This document shows, piece by piece, positions 1 through 9,349 of a DNA stretch of 64,000 nt (within the stretch, counting starts at the first letter, position 1; every line of letters begins with the position of its first letter). Both the position numbers and the translations under genes were made by a program. Origin of the DNA: Fluctibacter halophilus (lineage in GTDB: Bacteria; Pseudomonadota; Gammaproteobacteria; Enterobacterales; Alteromonadaceae); NCBI RefSeq assembly GCF_020687825.1, contig NZ_JAJEWP010000005.1:186001-250000 (forward strand), read 5' to 3'. A model generated the notes under the pieces. It ran no database searches and was not told the DNA's origin. It was given only the letters and a program-made list of their open reading frames with translations.

Positions 1-183
1 GGCGCGGCTGGATTCTGGGTCGAGAATGGTCAGATCCAATATCCCGTCAGTGAAATCACTGTGGCTGGCAATCTGCGTGATATGTTAATGAACATCCGCG
101 TGATAGGTGCCGAGCAGGAAACCCGCGGCAGTGTGCATACCGGTTCAGTGTTAATTGACAACATGCACGTAGCGGGCGATTGA
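1..183 (+). CDS. pmbA: Metalloprotease PmbA/TldE, C-terminal end (partial)
   Basis: The window opens inside this gene; only the last 60 codons and the TGA stop are present. The tail contains [10 protein letters not shown] and ends with [11 protein letters not shown], which matches the C-terminus of PmbA (TldE). PmbA works with TldD as a cytoplasmic heterodimeric zinc protease that degrades unfolded peptides and matures microcin-type peptides. The metal-binding residues belong to TldD, so their absence here is expected. A bidirectional terminator follows 17 nt after the stop and separates it from arcA on the other strand. The family assignment is firm; only the fragment limits it. Confidence 0.9.
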   Translation, partial: GAAGFWVENGQIQYPVSEITVAGNLRDMLMNIRVIGAEQETRGSVHTGSVLIDNMHVAGD

Positions 184-200
184 TACCCCCTTCAGAGCAT

Positions 201-230
201 AAAAAAACGCAGCAACCGCTGCGTTTTTTT
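201..230. terminator. Bidirectional intrinsic terminator between pmbA and arcA
   Basis: A perfect inverted repeat ACGCAGC / GCTGCGT is preceded by seven A and followed by seven T, so it can stop transcription from both the pmbA side (+) and the arcA side (-). It lies between the two convergent stop codons. Confidence 0.9.
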
Positions 231-252
231 GTTGTTGAGCTCAAGTACCCAA

Positions 253-960
253 TCAGCTGTCGACGGAACCGCAGAAGCGATAGCCTTCACCGTGAATGGT
301 CACAATCAAATCTTCAGCACTGGGCTCAGACTCAAAGTGTTTACGGATGCGTCGAATGGTCACGTCTACGGTGCGGTCATTAGGGCGCAATTCACGGCCG
401 GTCATTTCCATGATCAGTTGTTCACGGGTAAGGATCTTGCCAGGGTTGCTCAGGAACAGGTGCAGCGCGCGGAATTCTGAGCGGGGCAGGCGGAATTCCC
501 GACCGCTGGGCGAAATCAGGCTGCGGCTGTCACCATCCAGCGTCCAACCGTTAAAGCTCACACGACTGGGCAAGTCGTCATCTTCGCTGCTACTGGTGGT
601 TCGTGCCAGAAGGTTGCGGGCACGGATGGTCAGTTCACGGGGATTAAACGGTTTCGTCAGGTAATCATCCGCGCCAATTTCAAGGCCGAGAATTCGGTCA
701 ACATCGTTGTCACGACCGGTCAGGAAAATCAAACCGACATTTTTACGATCCCGCACTTCACGGGCCAGAATCAACCCGTTTTTACCGGGCAGATTGATGT
801 CCATGATCACCAGATTGATGGCGTTGTTTTCGAAGTACTCATGCATTTGCTCGCCATTTTCGGCCTCAAATACATTGTAGCCTTCTGCCTCAAACAAACT
901 CTTGAGCGTAGTCCTTGTTACAACTTCATCTTCAACGATTAAAATATTAGGCGTCTGCAT
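253..960 (-). CDS. arcA: Aerobic respiration control response regulator ArcA
   Basis: OmpR-family two-component regulator of 235 aa, the usual ArcA length. The receiver domain (about residues 1-120) starts [12 protein letters not shown] and has the phosphoacceptor Asp54 in [12 protein letters not shown], then [17 protein letters not shown]. The winged-helix DNA-binding domain (about 135-230) ends [12 protein letters not shown]. ArcA represses respiratory and TCA-cycle genes when oxygen is low. Its usual kinase ArcB is not in the window; the histidine kinase upstream is a different type and need not be its partner. The start ATG has an AGGGTG ribosome site. A small hairpin sits just before the gene. 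Confidence 0.96.
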   Translation of the reverse strand: MQTPNILIVEDEVVTRTTLKSLFEAEGYNVFEAENGEQMHEYFENNAINLVIMDINLPGKNGLILAREVRDRKNVGLIFLTGRDNDVDRILGLEIGADDYLTKPFNPRELTIRARNLLARTTSSSEDDDLPSRVSFNGWTLDGDSRSLISPSGREFRLPRSEFRALHLFLSNPGKILTREQLIMEMTGRELRPNDRTVDVTIRRIRKHFESEPSAEDLIVTIHGEGYRFCGSVDS

Positions 961-974
961 GTGTTTCGCACCCT

Positions 975-993
975 TGCTGTTCTCTATACAGCA
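975..993 (-). promoter_or_regulatory. Inverted repeat just upstream of arcA
   Basis: TGCTGT, a 7-nt spacer, then ACAGCA form a perfect 6-bp inverted repeat ending about 15 nt before the arcA start codon. On the arcA strand it encloses TATAGA, a possible -10 box. It could be an operator or a leader hairpin next to the ribosome binding site. Its role is inferred from position only. Confidence 0.35.
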
Positions 994-1028
994 GTTTATC
1001 AGAAAATTTACACGGATCAGGTATTTAT

Positions 1029-1565
1029 CTAGAGGAATTTAGCATGCCTAAGAAGCAATGAGCTAAATTTCAACGGCGATTTTCGGTACTGCTTCCTGTC
1101 GATAAAGACATTTATCTTCGACTGTTGTTCCACCAGACTGACCAATCCGCCCTGGTTGGTAAACCTGCGGGTGACGCCCACGGTAACCAGCTTTCGGTTC
1201 AAAGCCTCTAGCGCTGCGTAAACCTGTTCGGATTCTTCGCTTTTATCTACCAACAAGACATCACAATGTCGGGCTTCGGCGTCTTCGATGCTATTGAGGC
1301 GAAATGCCTGGGTTGGCATGCCGTTTAATTGTCGCACGCCAACTTTTGCGAACTCTTGTTCGTACAGATATGGGGCGGACTCCAGAAAACAAAAGGTCAG
1401 GTGCGGATTTTCCTGTTCCTGAGACGGGAAAATGGTGTAGTTGGCAATATGAAACAGGAACGTAGTACGAATTTCCCTTGCTCGCTGGTCTTCATCTGCC
1501 AATGCGGATGTGGCTGGCAGCAGGCTTATCATGAGGGACAACAGCACGACAAAACAACGCATCAC
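1029..1565 (-). CDS. YfiR-like periplasmic protein (DUF4154)
   Basis: Protein of 178 aa with a signal peptide (about residues 1-23, ending ALA before DEDQ). The mature part follows the YfiR/DUF4154 pattern: an early [18 protein letters not shown] segment and a late stretch with [13 protein letters not shown] and [17 protein letters not shown]. In Pseudomonas, YfiR is a periplasmic repressor that holds the CHASE8 diguanylate cyclase YfiN inactive. Here the gene overlaps the end of the upstream histidine kinase by 4 nt (ATGA), so the two are co-translated, and that kinase has a CHASE8-like sensor. I infer that this protein binds the kinase's periplasmic domain. Only one cysteine pair candidate (in TFCFLE and ARHCDV) is seen. 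Confidence 0.8.
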   Translation of the reverse strand: MMRCFVVLLSLMISLLPATSALADEDQRAREIRTTFLFHIANYTIFPSQEQENPHLTFCFLESAPYLYEQEFAKVGVRQLNGMPTQAFRLNSIEDAEARHCDVLLVDKSEESEQVYAALEALNRKLVTVGVTRRFTNQGGLVSLVEQQSKINVFIDRKQYRKSPLKFSSLLLRHAKFL

Positions 1566-3205
1566 GAACTCTTGGCAATGTTCTTGGCATCGACGCGCTT
1601 CACCGGAAACGAGATTTGGAACTCAACGCCATGGTTTTCTTCACTGGTGATTGAAATGGTACCATTCAGCGCCTGTGTGACCAGGTTGTACACCAGGTGC
1701 ATACCCAGCCCACTGCCACCCTGACCACGCTTGGTGGTCACAAAGGGGTCGAAAATCCGTTTGCGCAGATGTTCAGGTATCCCTTTGCCGTTGTCTTTGT
1801 AGATGATGTTGAGCTTGCCGTCATTGATCAGGTCGACAAAGATATCGATGTGGCCGTTGTCCATGAACTCGAATCCATGGATCACCGAATTCATGATCAG
1901 GTTAATCATGATCTGGTTGATCGGCCCGGCTTTGGTTTCGATATACAGCGTATCGTCACAATGCAGAGTGATTTCGTGATGGTATTTTTTCAGACGCGGA
2001 CGCAGTGACAGCAGTATCTCGTCCATCAATTGTGAGAAGGCAAACACTCGGCTGTTTTCTGAGGACTGGTCGACAGCCACTTGCTTAAAGCTGGAAATCA
2101 GCTCGGCAGCGCGGTTCAGATTTCGGTAGATGATGTTCAGGTTTTCCTGACCTTCATCGATAAATTTGGCCAGTTTGCTGGCTTTGAGCGATTTGCTCTC
2201 GAATTCCTTCTGCAGATCGGTCAGTCGGTCGAGCATCATGGTTGAGGCGGTAACGCCCAGACCAATCGGTGTATTAACTTCGTGGGCAACACCGGCGACC
2301 ATGTCGCCCAGTGACGCCATTTTCTCATTCTGGACCATCTGGCGTTGAAACTGGTGCAGCTTTTCAAGGGTTTCAATCAGTTCCTGGTTGGCTTCCTTGA
2401 GCGCGGTCGTGCGCTGATTCACTTTTTCTTCCAAATTGGATTGCAGACGACGCTGCTCCGCTTCTGCCTCTGCCTGTCCCTGCATGTGCGCCTGGATGCG
2501 TTCCAGCATGTCATTGAAAGACTCGGCCAGGATGTCCAGTTCCTTGATGCTGGTGGGCTCAGCGCGGCCACTGTAATCCCGCTGGCGGGATATGCGTTGA
2601 ACCAGATTTACCAACTGCTGGATTGGGTCGGTAATTGCACGCTGTAGACGCAACGTGAGCAGGAAGCACACCAGTATGGTCACCACCAGCACCGTCAGGG
2701 TGATGGTGATGGAGTTTGCCGTCAGGTTGTCGAGGGACTCGGCGGAAGAGCGTAAGTAGGTATAGCCCAACACCTGGCCGTTGAGGCGGATTGGGCGGAT
2801 AACTTCAATGACACTGTTGGTCAGTATCGGTTCACGCAATTCTTCAATGCGGTTAAACATCGCCGGGATCGGGGCCATGCCGGTTTTGTTGTAGCTGGCG
2901 AAAAAGGCCAGTTGCTCTTCCGGTCCGATGTTGTAAATGTGGACATTCTGGATGAACGGCGCGACGCTCAGTCCTTTGAGGTTTTCCTCTTCGGTGATGT
3001 TGTCGTCAAAGGCGATACTGCTGGTGGCATTGCGGGAAATCAATTCGGCGAAAATGTTCACTTCATCGATCAACTCGGCCTTGTAACTGCTGATTTGGCT
3101 GAACAGGGAAATGATCGAGGCAAGCACAAGCGCCAGCGTGGTAATGGCCATGACGACCCACACAAAGAGGCTTTTAATCGACAAAAAACGGGAATGCTTC
3201 GGCAT
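1562..3205 (-). CDS. Membrane sensor histidine kinase with CHASE8-like domain
   Basis: Kinase of 547 aa. Transmembrane helix 1 is at about residues 10-33, followed by a periplasmic domain (about 34-160) with FAELISRNATSSIAFDD, the pattern of CHASE8 sensors (the YfiN type). Helix 2 (about 165-187), a HAMP domain and a coiled coil (about 240-295) follow. The phosphoacceptor His lies in GDMVAGVAHEVNTPIG. The HATPase domain has an N box (LIMNSVIHGF), DNGKGI and GGSGLGMHL. It should autophosphorylate and pass phosphate to a response regulator, but none is adjacent apart from ArcA, which lies downstream on the same strand. It is translationally coupled to the YfiR-like gene. Confidence 0.88.
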   Translation of the reverse strand: MPKHSRFLSIKSLFVWVVMAITTLALVLASIISLFSQISSYKAELIDEVNIFAELISRNATSSIAFDDNITEEENLKGLSVAPFIQNVHIYNIGPEEQLAFFASYNKTGMAPIPAMFNRIEELREPILTNSVIEVIRPIRLNGQVLGYTYLRSSAESLDNLTANSITITLTVLVVTILVCFLLTLRLQRAITDPIQQLVNLVQRISRQRDYSGRAEPTSIKELDILAESFNDMLERIQAHMQGQAEAEAEQRRLQSNLEEKVNQRTTALKEANQELIETLEKLHQFQRQMVQNEKMASLGDMVAGVAHEVNTPIGLGVTASTMMLDRLTDLQKEFESKSLKASKLAKFIDEGQENLNIIYRNLNRAAELISSFKQVAVDQSSENSRVFAFSQLMDEILLSLRPRLKKYHHEITLHCDDTLYIETKAGPINQIMINLIMNSVIHGFEFMDNGHIDIFVDLINDGKLNIIYKDNGKGIPEHLRKRIFDPFVTTKRGQGGSGLGMHLVYNLVTQALNGTISITSEENHGVEFQISFPVKRVDAKNIAKSS

Positions 3206-3298
3206 CTAAGGGCTCAGCAGTACTCTTGTCATCGGTATCGACGCTTGTTTACGTATACTGATATAAAGTTAGCAAAAATAAAACTGTTTCACGCGTAA

Positions 3299-3736
3299 AT
3301 GTCACAAAATTCAAACCCTACCGATCTCAATGCCTTGTGGAACGCCTATCAGCAGGTGCGGTTTATCCATGCCGACATGCCGGAATCGGGTCAGCGTTTT
3401 GCCGTGATCACGGCCTGGAATCCCTACTCCCAGGCGCTGGACGCAGGGCAAAACGATTCGCGCCAGCGGCACTTAATTCAGCAGGTCGAACAACAAGGGT
3501 ACCGGTGGTGGCCTGTACGGGTAGCGAATAAATCCCTGACCTACTGGGAAGACAGTTTGATGGTAGTTGCACCAAGAGCGGAGGCTGCTGCGTTGGCAAC
3601 GACGTGGCAGCAAAATGCATTTTATTGGGTGCAAAGCGGCAACATAGAACTGGTCCCCCTTGCCCCAATGGCCGGATTCCAGCCGCAATGGGTCGGACGT
3701 TGGGCGCTGCTATCGGAATTCCTCAGCGACGAATAA
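3299..3736 (+). CDS. DUF3293 domain protein
   Basis: Soluble protein of 145 aa with the DUF3293 pattern: FAVITAWNPYSQ near residue 38, an N/R-rich NDSRQRHLIQQVEQQG, then WEDSLMVV. No biochemical role is established for this family. No signal peptide or membrane segment is seen. The start ATG lies in a divergent gap of about 90 nt from the histidine kinase and has no strong ribosome site. Its last 14 nt overlap the end of the converging small gene on the minus strand. Confidence 0.75.
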   Translation: MSQNSNPTDLNALWNAYQQVRFIHADMPESGQRFAVITAWNPYSQALDAGQNDSRQRHLIQQVEQQGYRWWPVRVANKSLTYWEDSLMVVAPRAEAAALATTWQQNAFYWVQSGNIELVPLAPMAGFQPQWVGRWALLSEFLSDE

Positions 3737-4052
3737 GCTCGAGCAGGGTCTGTTGATCCATTTCCAGTGCCCGGGCTGCACGATCAAGGCTGACCTGTTG
3801 ATCGATGATATCCAGCTCCCCCTTGGCGGGCAGACGCAAATCGCTGAAATCAGTCATACAAATGCACACAATCTCGCCCTTTTGGGTACTGGTCAGGGGG
3901 ACATCCACCGGCGAACGTTTGTAAAGTAAGTTATCGCAAACTTCGGTTCGGGTTGGGAGTTCTACGCAAACCGTGGGCAGTTGCTGGGCCGTTGCGACAG
4001 TACTGATGGCGATTATTTGCCCCATCAGCATCCGTGAGATCAAGCGCGTCAT
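3723..4052 (-). CDS. Small secreted protein of unknown function
   Basis: Reading frame of 109 aa. The ATG overlaps the stop of glgA by 4 nt (ATGA), which suggests translational coupling. The N-terminus (about 1-22, ending ATAQ) looks like a signal peptide. The mature part has four cysteines: two near VCVELPTRTEVC and two in IVCICMTD, enough for two disulfides. The C-terminal third (DIIDQQVSLDRAARALEMD) looks helical. I do not recognise a family. The coupling to glgA may be only positional, since an exported protein is an unlikely partner for a cytoplasmic synthase. Confidence 0.6.
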   Translation of the reverse strand: MTRLISRMLMGQIIAISTVATAQQLPTVCVELPTRTEVCDNLLYKRSPVDVPLTSTQKGEIVCICMTDFSDLRLPAKGELDIIDQQVSLDRAARALEMDQQTLLELIRR

Positions 4053-5482
4053 CCGTTTGCCTGCGCCTCCGTGTAGAGTCGTTCATAGTCCACTGCCGCG
4101 TCTTGCCAGGTGAATCGGGTGTTCATGGCCCGTATCCGCATCGCGGCGAACAAGTCTGGGTATTCATGATAGAACAGCAAAGCCCGCCGCAGGCAGTTTA
4201 GCAACGCCGTGCTGTCAGGATGTTCAAACATAAAACCGGTGGCATATTCAGGCGCACTGTGCAAATCCAGCACGGTGTCTTTGAGACCCCCGACAGCCCG
4301 AACCACCGGCAGGGTGCCATAGGCGAGACTGTACATCTGGTTGAGACCACAGGGTTCAAACAAGGACGGCATCAGGAAAAAGTCGCTGCCTGCTTCAACC
4401 AGGTGGGCCAGTTTGACGCTGAAATCTTCAATGAAACGGAATTTGTCAGGGTGCTGATCACGGTGTGTTTTCAGGGCGTCGGCAATCGATGGGTCGCCGG
4501 TACCCACAATCACCAATTGCACATTGTGTTGCAGCAAATTTGCCATGATCGGCAGAATGTAGCCAAACCCCTTTTGTTCGGTCAGACGGCATACCATGCC
4601 AATCACCGGTACGCTGTCATTTGCCGGTAGCCCGCATTCCTGCTGCAATGCCTGCTTGCACTGGGCCTTGCCATCAAGATTGTCCGAGGTGTAGTTGGCG
4701 GGAATGTAGGGGTCCGTGGCCGGATCCCATTGTTGGTAATCACAACCGTTCAAAATGCCGCTGACGGCACTTCGACGGGCCTGAAATTCATTGTACAGGT
4801 TATGGGAGCCGAGCGGGGTTAACAGTTCCTGCGCATAGTTGGGACTGACCGCGTTAATCCGTGTGGCGTAGCGGATCCCCATGCGCAGATAATTGAGTGC
4901 ATTGCCGTCCAACTGCTGTTGGAGTTGTTCATAGGGCTGCAGAAACGGAATGTCGGCAAACTCATGGGTGCCCTGAAACGCACCATTGTGGATGGTCAGG
5001 ACACTTTTCGTGTGCTGAAAGTAGCCACTGTTGTCGGCTTGCATCAGAAACGGCACCATCGCGGTGTGCCAGTCGTTGCAATGCACGATGTCAGGATGGA
5101 AATCGAGTGCTTTGGCGGCTTGCAGTGCAGCTGCAGAGAAAAACGCAAAGCGTTCAGCATTGTCGCCGTAAGCGTGATAACCGTCAGAGTACAGTCCCTG
5201 GCGATTAAAGTATTCGGGGTAATCCACACAGTAGACCGGCACCTTTTCCAACGACAATGCCTTGACGCCGAACTCATAGCGCCGCTTGTGGGCATACAGC
5301 TGTTGCCGTGGGCAGCAATCGTCCAGATCGTACTTGTCGGCCAGGGATTTGTAGTAAGGCTTGACGATACGCACATCGTGACCCATGGCAATCAGCGAGA
5401 TGGGCAATGACTTGGCGACATCAGCCAGACCGCCGGTCTTGGCAAGATCTTCAACTTCTGAAACAACAAACAGGATCTTCAC
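4049..5482 (-). CDS. glgA: Glycogen synthase (ADP-glucose type)
   Basis: Glycosyltransferase family 5 enzyme of 477 aa, full length. It transfers glucose from ADP-glucose to the end of an alpha-1,4-glucan. The ADP-glucose-binding KTGG motif is in EDLAKTGGLADVAKSLP (about residues 13-29). GMVCRLTEQKG and MPSLFEPCGLNQMYSLAYG carry the conserved C-terminal Rossmann features, including the catalytic-site glutamate. The start is GTG with GGAA upstream. None of glgB, glgC, glgP or glgX is in the window, so the gene is separated from the usual glycogen operon. Confidence 0.94.
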   Translation of the reverse strand: MKILFVVSEVEDLAKTGGLADVAKSLPISLIAMGHDVRIVKPYYKSLADKYDLDDCCPRQQLYAHKRRYEFGVKALSLEKVPVYCVDYPEYFNRQGLYSDGYHAYGDNAERFAFFSAAALQAAKALDFHPDIVHCNDWHTAMVPFLMQADNSGYFQHTKSVLTIHNGAFQGTHEFADIPFLQPYEQLQQQLDGNALNYLRMGIRYATRINAVSPNYAQELLTPLGSHNLYNEFQARRSAVSGILNGCDYQQWDPATDPYIPANYTSDNLDGKAQCKQALQQECGLPANDSVPVIGMVCRLTEQKGFGYILPIMANLLQHNVQLVIVGTGDPSIADALKTHRDQHPDKFRFIEDFSVKLAHLVEAGSDFFLMPSLFEPCGLNQMYSLAYGTLPVVRAVGGLKDTVLDLHSAPEYATGFMFEHPDSTALLNCLRRALLFYHEYPDLFAAMRIRAMNTRFTWQDAAVDYERLYTEAQANG

Positions 5483-5664
5483 TGGTTACTTTCCGTTGTG
5501 CAGCCGGGCACCACGAACGGGTGGTTTTCGGCAGTGGGAACAGGTACTGCTGACGTTACTGTGTGCACCCGGCTGTATTCGCAAATACCGGCCCGGTGCC
5601 AGACTCAACAGGTTACTCAAGTTATCGTGCAGTGCAACCGGAATTTCCTGCGATGTGGCGCTGA

Positions 5665-6684
5665 TCAGGCCTGTGTTCGGTACACGGTAAATTTGTTGGT
5701 CTTGGCCAGCACCTGATGCTGACCGAATGTTTTGTCCAGCGCATCCGGGTAGGGCAGAAAACGGTTGGCAACCATTACCAGGCTACCCTTGGGCTGCAGG
5801 TGTTGTCGCACATCACGGATCAGGGCATGGGTGATGCCATAATCGGTTTTGATCCCGGTATGAAACGGCGGGTTGGTGAAAATGCCGTTAAATTTGCCGC
5901 TCACCTGGGCCAGGCCGTTGGAGGCAATGACCGTCGCTTCAAGATCATTGGCGGCGAGGCTTTGCTTGGCACAATACAGTGCCAGCGCACTGACATCACA
6001 CAGCATGAGCGTTGCCTGGGGCTGACGCAGACCCAGATAGCAGGCGATCACACCGTTGCCGCAGGCAAAATCAAGCAGCGTGCCTTTGGGGACCTGACGG
6101 GTTTCAGTCAACAGCAGTGCAGTGGCCGGATCCAGTTCGCCGTGACTGAACACGCCGGGCAAAGAGCACACGGTAACAGGGATGTCATTAATGATATGCG
6201 TGGTTCGTTGCAGATGTTCATCTAGCTCAAAGGGGGATTGCCCGTCGTTGCGCACGCCGATAAACAGCGAACAGTGTCGGGCGGAGTCAACCTTGTTGAC
6301 CACATCGCAGTGGTCGTCGAGCAACTTGGCGGCCGATTTGATACCGCCTTTGTTTTCACCCACGATCCACAGTTGTCCCCCTGGCTTTACCACCGATGCC
6401 AGATTGGCCAGCAACATACGCGCATGGGCTTTGGCTTTTGGCAGGTACATCACTGCGCCGTCAAATGGGGTGTCAGTGGTGTAAGCTGCGGTAAAGGTAT
6501 GCCGCTCGGCAGGGTGTGTGGCGATACAGCGTTGGTATTCATCGTAGTATTGATGAAAACCCCACAAATCGTCATTGGGCAAAATGCTGAACAGATCCCC
6601 ATCCACCGGATTGGCAATCAGCCAACGACCCTTGGCGAACGCATCATCATTGCGCAGTAGAACCTGGGTTTGTGGTGCACTCAT
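5665..6684 (-). CDS. rsmC: 16S rRNA (guanine1207-N2)-methyltransferase
   Basis: Protein of 339 aa with the two-domain RsmC layout. A degenerate N-terminal methyltransferase-like half contains VGENKGGIKS and NKVDSARHCSLF. The catalytic C-terminal half has the SAM-binding LLDFACGNGVIACYL and the catalytic NPPFHTG. It ends with FLPYPDALDKTFGQ, a signature of RsmC. The substrate is G1207 of 16S rRNA in the 30S subunit. Its ATG shares one base with the stop of trmB (TGATG), so the two methyltransferase genes are coupled. The 180 nt between this gene's end and glgA shows no feature. Confidence 0.92.
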   Translation of the reverse strand: MSAPQTQVLLRNDDAFAKGRWLIANPVDGDLFSILPNDDLWGFHQYYDEYQRCIATHPAERHTFTAAYTTDTPFDGAVMYLPKAKAHARMLLANLASVVKPGGQLWIVGENKGGIKSAAKLLDDHCDVVNKVDSARHCSLFIGVRNDGQSPFELDEHLQRTTHIINDIPVTVCSLPGVFSHGELDPATALLLTETRQVPKGTLLDFACGNGVIACYLGLRQPQATLMLCDVSALALYCAKQSLAANDLEATVIASNGLAQVSGKFNGIFTNPPFHTGIKTDYGITHALIRDVRQHLQPKGSLVMVANRFLPYPDALDKTFGQHQVLAKTNKFTVYRTQA

Positions 6685-7403
6685 CAGTGGCTACGCTCGA
6701 ACATTAAATCCCATACCCCGTGACCCAGGCGATGCCCCCGCTGCTCGAATTTGGTCAATGGTCGACGTTCCGGGCGTGGCACGTAGTCATTGGTGGCCGA
6801 CAGGTTGGTATAACCGGGCGCCTGCTGCATCACTTCAAGCATGTGCTGTGCGTAATTCTCCCAATCGGTGGCCATGTGAAAGACACCACCAATGGCAAGT
6901 TTGTGACGCAAGCTTTCAACAAAGTCGGGTTGGACGATGCGACGTTTGTGATGGCGTTTCTTGTGCCAGGGGTCGGGAAAAAACAGCTGTACACGGCTCA
7001 GGCTGGCATCACCGATGCAATCACGCAGAATTTCCACGCCGTCGTGACAGTAGACCTTGAGGTTGGTCAGACCCGCCTCCAGCGCGTCATTGATACAGGT
7101 GCCGACACCGGGCCGATGCACCTCGATGCCAACAAAGTCTTTATCGGGTTCGTTGCTGGCCATTTCCACCAGGGATTTGCCCATACCAAAACCGATTTCG
7201 AGCACCAGTGGTGCCTGTCGACCGAAAACCTGTTGCTGATCCAGTAACCCGTCTTGGGGGTTCAGCCCCATGCTTGCCCAGCCTTCTTCGATAGCACGTG
7301 CCTGCGCTTTGGTTAACCGGCCTTCACGTTTCACAAAACTCTGGATTTTGCGCACATAAACACCCGCTTCGGCGGCTTCTTCAGGCGTTTTGAACTGGCT
7401 CAT
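6684..7403 (-). CDS. trmB: tRNA (guanine46-N7)-methyltransferase
   Basis: Protein of 239 aa, the standard TrmB length. Motifs: [17 protein letters not shown] (SAM binding), IEVHRPGV, and the signature [18 protein letters not shown] with the catalytic Asp, followed by [10 protein letters not shown]. It forms m7G46 in the tRNA variable loop. The ribosome site GGGAGG... lies just before the ATG. It is first in a two-gene run with rsmC and sits next to mutY-yggX, a neighbourhood common in gammaproteobacteria. Confidence 0.95.
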   Translation of the reverse strand: MSQFKTPEEAAEAGVYVRKIQSFVKREGRLTKAQARAIEEGWASMGLNPQDGLLDQQQVFGRQAPLVLEIGFGMGKSLVEMASNEPDKDFVGIEVHRPGVGTCINDALEAGLTNLKVYCHDGVEILRDCIGDASLSRVQLFFPDPWHKKRHHKRRIVQPDFVESLRHKLAIGGVFHMATDWENYAQHMLEVMQQAPGYTNLSATNDYVPRPERRPLTKFEQRGHRLGHGVWDLMFERSH

Positions 7404-7506
7404 GGGAGGTTCCTGTCACTCGGGTTGATAAAACGCTGCGCATTATGCAAGCAGACGTGGTGATTGCAAGCAAAAACACGACTAAGCATAGATCAAAGCA
7501 ATGCCT

Positions 7507-8199
7507 TCAGCATAGGCTGTCCAACAGCTGTGCAACCGCTTCAGGTTGTTCCAGCGGTAGCATGTGTCCGCTATTGACCAGACGATGGACCTGCCAGTTG
7601 CATTGACCATCGAAGGCCTGTTGCACAGTGTCGGCGGGTACAAGGGTATCCTGCTCGCCAACGATCGCCTGTGCCGGGCAGTCCAGTCCTCGCAACGGGA
7701 GGGTCATATCCTCTCTGGGCGTTGTGGCCTGAATATGCCCTTTGAGCACTTGGGGGCCCAGGTCATTGCTCATGGTTTGCACGTAGTCACACCAGGTTTG
7801 CTGGTTGGCTGGCGCAACAAACTGTCGGGCACGTTTCAAGGTCATGCCCTGGTAGCGCTTGTGGGCGATGGCATCGAGGATTTGTCGGCGCTGCTGCAAT
7901 TCGCTGTCATCCAGTCCTTTCGGGCTGTAACCCAATAAGGTAAGGCCGGCGATATCGACAGGATGTTGACTGGCGTATTGTGCAGCCACATAGCCACCCA
8001 TCGAAAAACCGACCAGGTGCACAGGGCCTGGCGCACTTTGCACCCTGTCATCGGTGAGCATGAGCATGTGTTCGAGACTGTCCGCCCATTGCAACGGGAC
8101 ATAGCTGTAGGGGGTTTGTAGTTGTCGCCACAACGGCAGCCAGACACGCTCGTCGCACAGGGTTCCGGGCAGGAATATCAGGAGGGGGTTTTCAGGCAT
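7507..8199 (-). CDS. Alpha/beta hydrolase
   Basis: Hydrolase of 230 aa with the alpha/beta fold. The oxyanion loop is [12 protein letters not shown] near residue 10. The nucleophile elbow is [10 protein letters not shown] (Ser about residue 68). The late acid is in GEQDTLVP, and the base His is in [14 protein letters not shown]. These resemble small esterases or BioH/MenH-like enzymes, but the substrate cannot be told. A TTG directly before the ATG gives an alternative start. It is divergent from mutY with about 30 nt between them. Confidence 0.8.
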   Translation of the reverse strand: MPENPLLIFLPGTLCDERVWLPLWRQLQTPYSYVPLQWADSLEHMLMLTDDRVQSAPGPVHLVGFSMGGYVAAQYASQHPVDIAGLTLLGYSPKGLDDSELQQRRQILDAIAHKRYQGMTLKRARQFVAPANQQTWCDYVQTMSNDLGPQVLKGHIQATTPREDMTLPLRGLDCPAQAIVGEQDTLVPADTVQQAFDGQCNWQVHRLVNSGHMLPLEQPEAVAQLLDSLC

Positions 8200-8230
8200 C
8201 AAAAGTGATCATTTTGCTGAGCTTTACGGT

Positions 8231-9325
8231 ATGATCCCATCAATGTCGTTAAAACTCCAATGTTCCGTGTCAGCAGCCCAACCGTTCTCCTTCGCCACCA
8301 CTGTATTAGCCTGGTTTGATCAACATGGCCGTACCACGTTGCCGTGGCAACAACAGAAGTCACCCTACCGGGTGTGGGTATCGGAGATCATGCTGCAGCA
8401 GACGCAGGTTGCCACGGTGATTGGCTATTTTGAGCGTTTTATGCACCGTTTCCCGGATGTCATCACATTGGCTGATGCACCGCAAGATGAAGTATTACAC
8501 TTGTGGACCGGACTGGGCTATTACGCCCGGGCGCGAAATCTGCACAAAGCCGCGCAACAGATACGCGATCAGCACGACGGTCAGTTTCCCCAGTCATTGG
8601 ACGATGTCATGGCGTTGCCGGGCATTGGTCGCTCCACGGCAGGGGCGATATTGTCCATTGCATGCGGACAATCCCACAGTATTCTGGACGGCAATGTTAA
8701 GCGTGTATTGAGTCGCTATCGGGCCATCGAGGGCTGGCCGGGCAAAACCGACGTCAGCCAGGCGTTGTGGTCACTGGCCGATGAGCTGACACCGACTCAG
8801 CGCACCGGGGATTATACCCAGGCGATGATGGATCTCGGCGCCACAGTGTGTACCCGCAGTAAACCCCGTTGTGATGCCTGCCCGTTGCAATCCGACTGTC
8901 TGGCCTATGCCCAGGGACGTCAGGTGGATTTTCCCGGCAAAAAGCCCAAGAAGACGTTACCGGTAAAACGCACTACGATGTTACTGCCACTGTGGCAACA
9001 GCAGGTGCTGATGTACCAACGACCGCCACAAGGGCTGTGGGGCGGATTGTGGTCCTTGCTGGAAGTCGAGGATGAAAACGCGATTCGGGCAGCCATGTCC
9101 CCCTGGGGCATAAAACGGTATGATGTGAAGGCGCTGCCCTCATTCCGGCATACATTCAGTCACTTTCACCTGGATATCCAGCCGCTGTGCTTGCATTTGG
9201 CGGATGTGCCTCAACATAGTGTGCAGGAGCCCCGTCACCTGTGGTACGACATTGCACAACCGCCCAAAGTGGGGCTTGCAGCACCGACGAAAAAACTGAT
9301 CGACAGTCTCAAGGGGCTGTTTTAA
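8231..9325 (+). CDS. mutY: A/G-specific adenine DNA glycosylase
   Basis: Protein of 364 aa. It removes adenine mispaired with 8-oxoguanine. The catalytic Glu is in [11 protein letters not shown]. The helix-hairpin-helix is [12 protein letters not shown], followed by the catalytic Asp in [12 protein letters not shown]. The [4Fe-4S] loop has four Cys with spacing 6-2-5 in [17 protein letters not shown]. The C-terminal Nudix-like domain recognises 8-oxoG. The N-terminus is about 15 residues longer than in E. coli MutY, and the ATG 12 nt downstream (or a later start) may be the true one. It is followed 24 nt later by yggX, as in many gammaproteobacteria. Confidence 0.95.
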   Translation: MIPSMSLKLQCSVSAAQPFSFATTVLAWFDQHGRTTLPWQQQKSPYRVWVSEIMLQQTQVATVIGYFERFMHRFPDVITLADAPQDEVLHLWTGLGYYARARNLHKAAQQIRDQHDGQFPQSLDDVMALPGIGRSTAGAILSIACGQSHSILDGNVKRVLSRYRAIEGWPGKTDVSQALWSLADELTPTQRTGDYTQAMMDLGATVCTRSKPRCDACPLQSDCLAYAQGRQVDFPGKKPKKTLPVKRTTMLLPLWQQQVLMYQRPPQGLWGGLWSLLEVEDENAIRAAMSPWGIKRYDVKALPSFRHTFSHFHLDIQPLCLHLADVPQHSVQEPRHLWYDIAQPPKVGLAAPTKKLIDSLKGLF

Positions 9326-9349
9326 CCACCGAATAGAGCAGGAATCAGG

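Noticed and set aside
253-3205. ArcA and the nearby histidine kinase as one two-component pair
   Set aside because: The kinase lacks the PAS, receiver and Hpt domains of ArcB, and more than 600 nt plus the YfiR-like gene separate them; no evidence for pairing.
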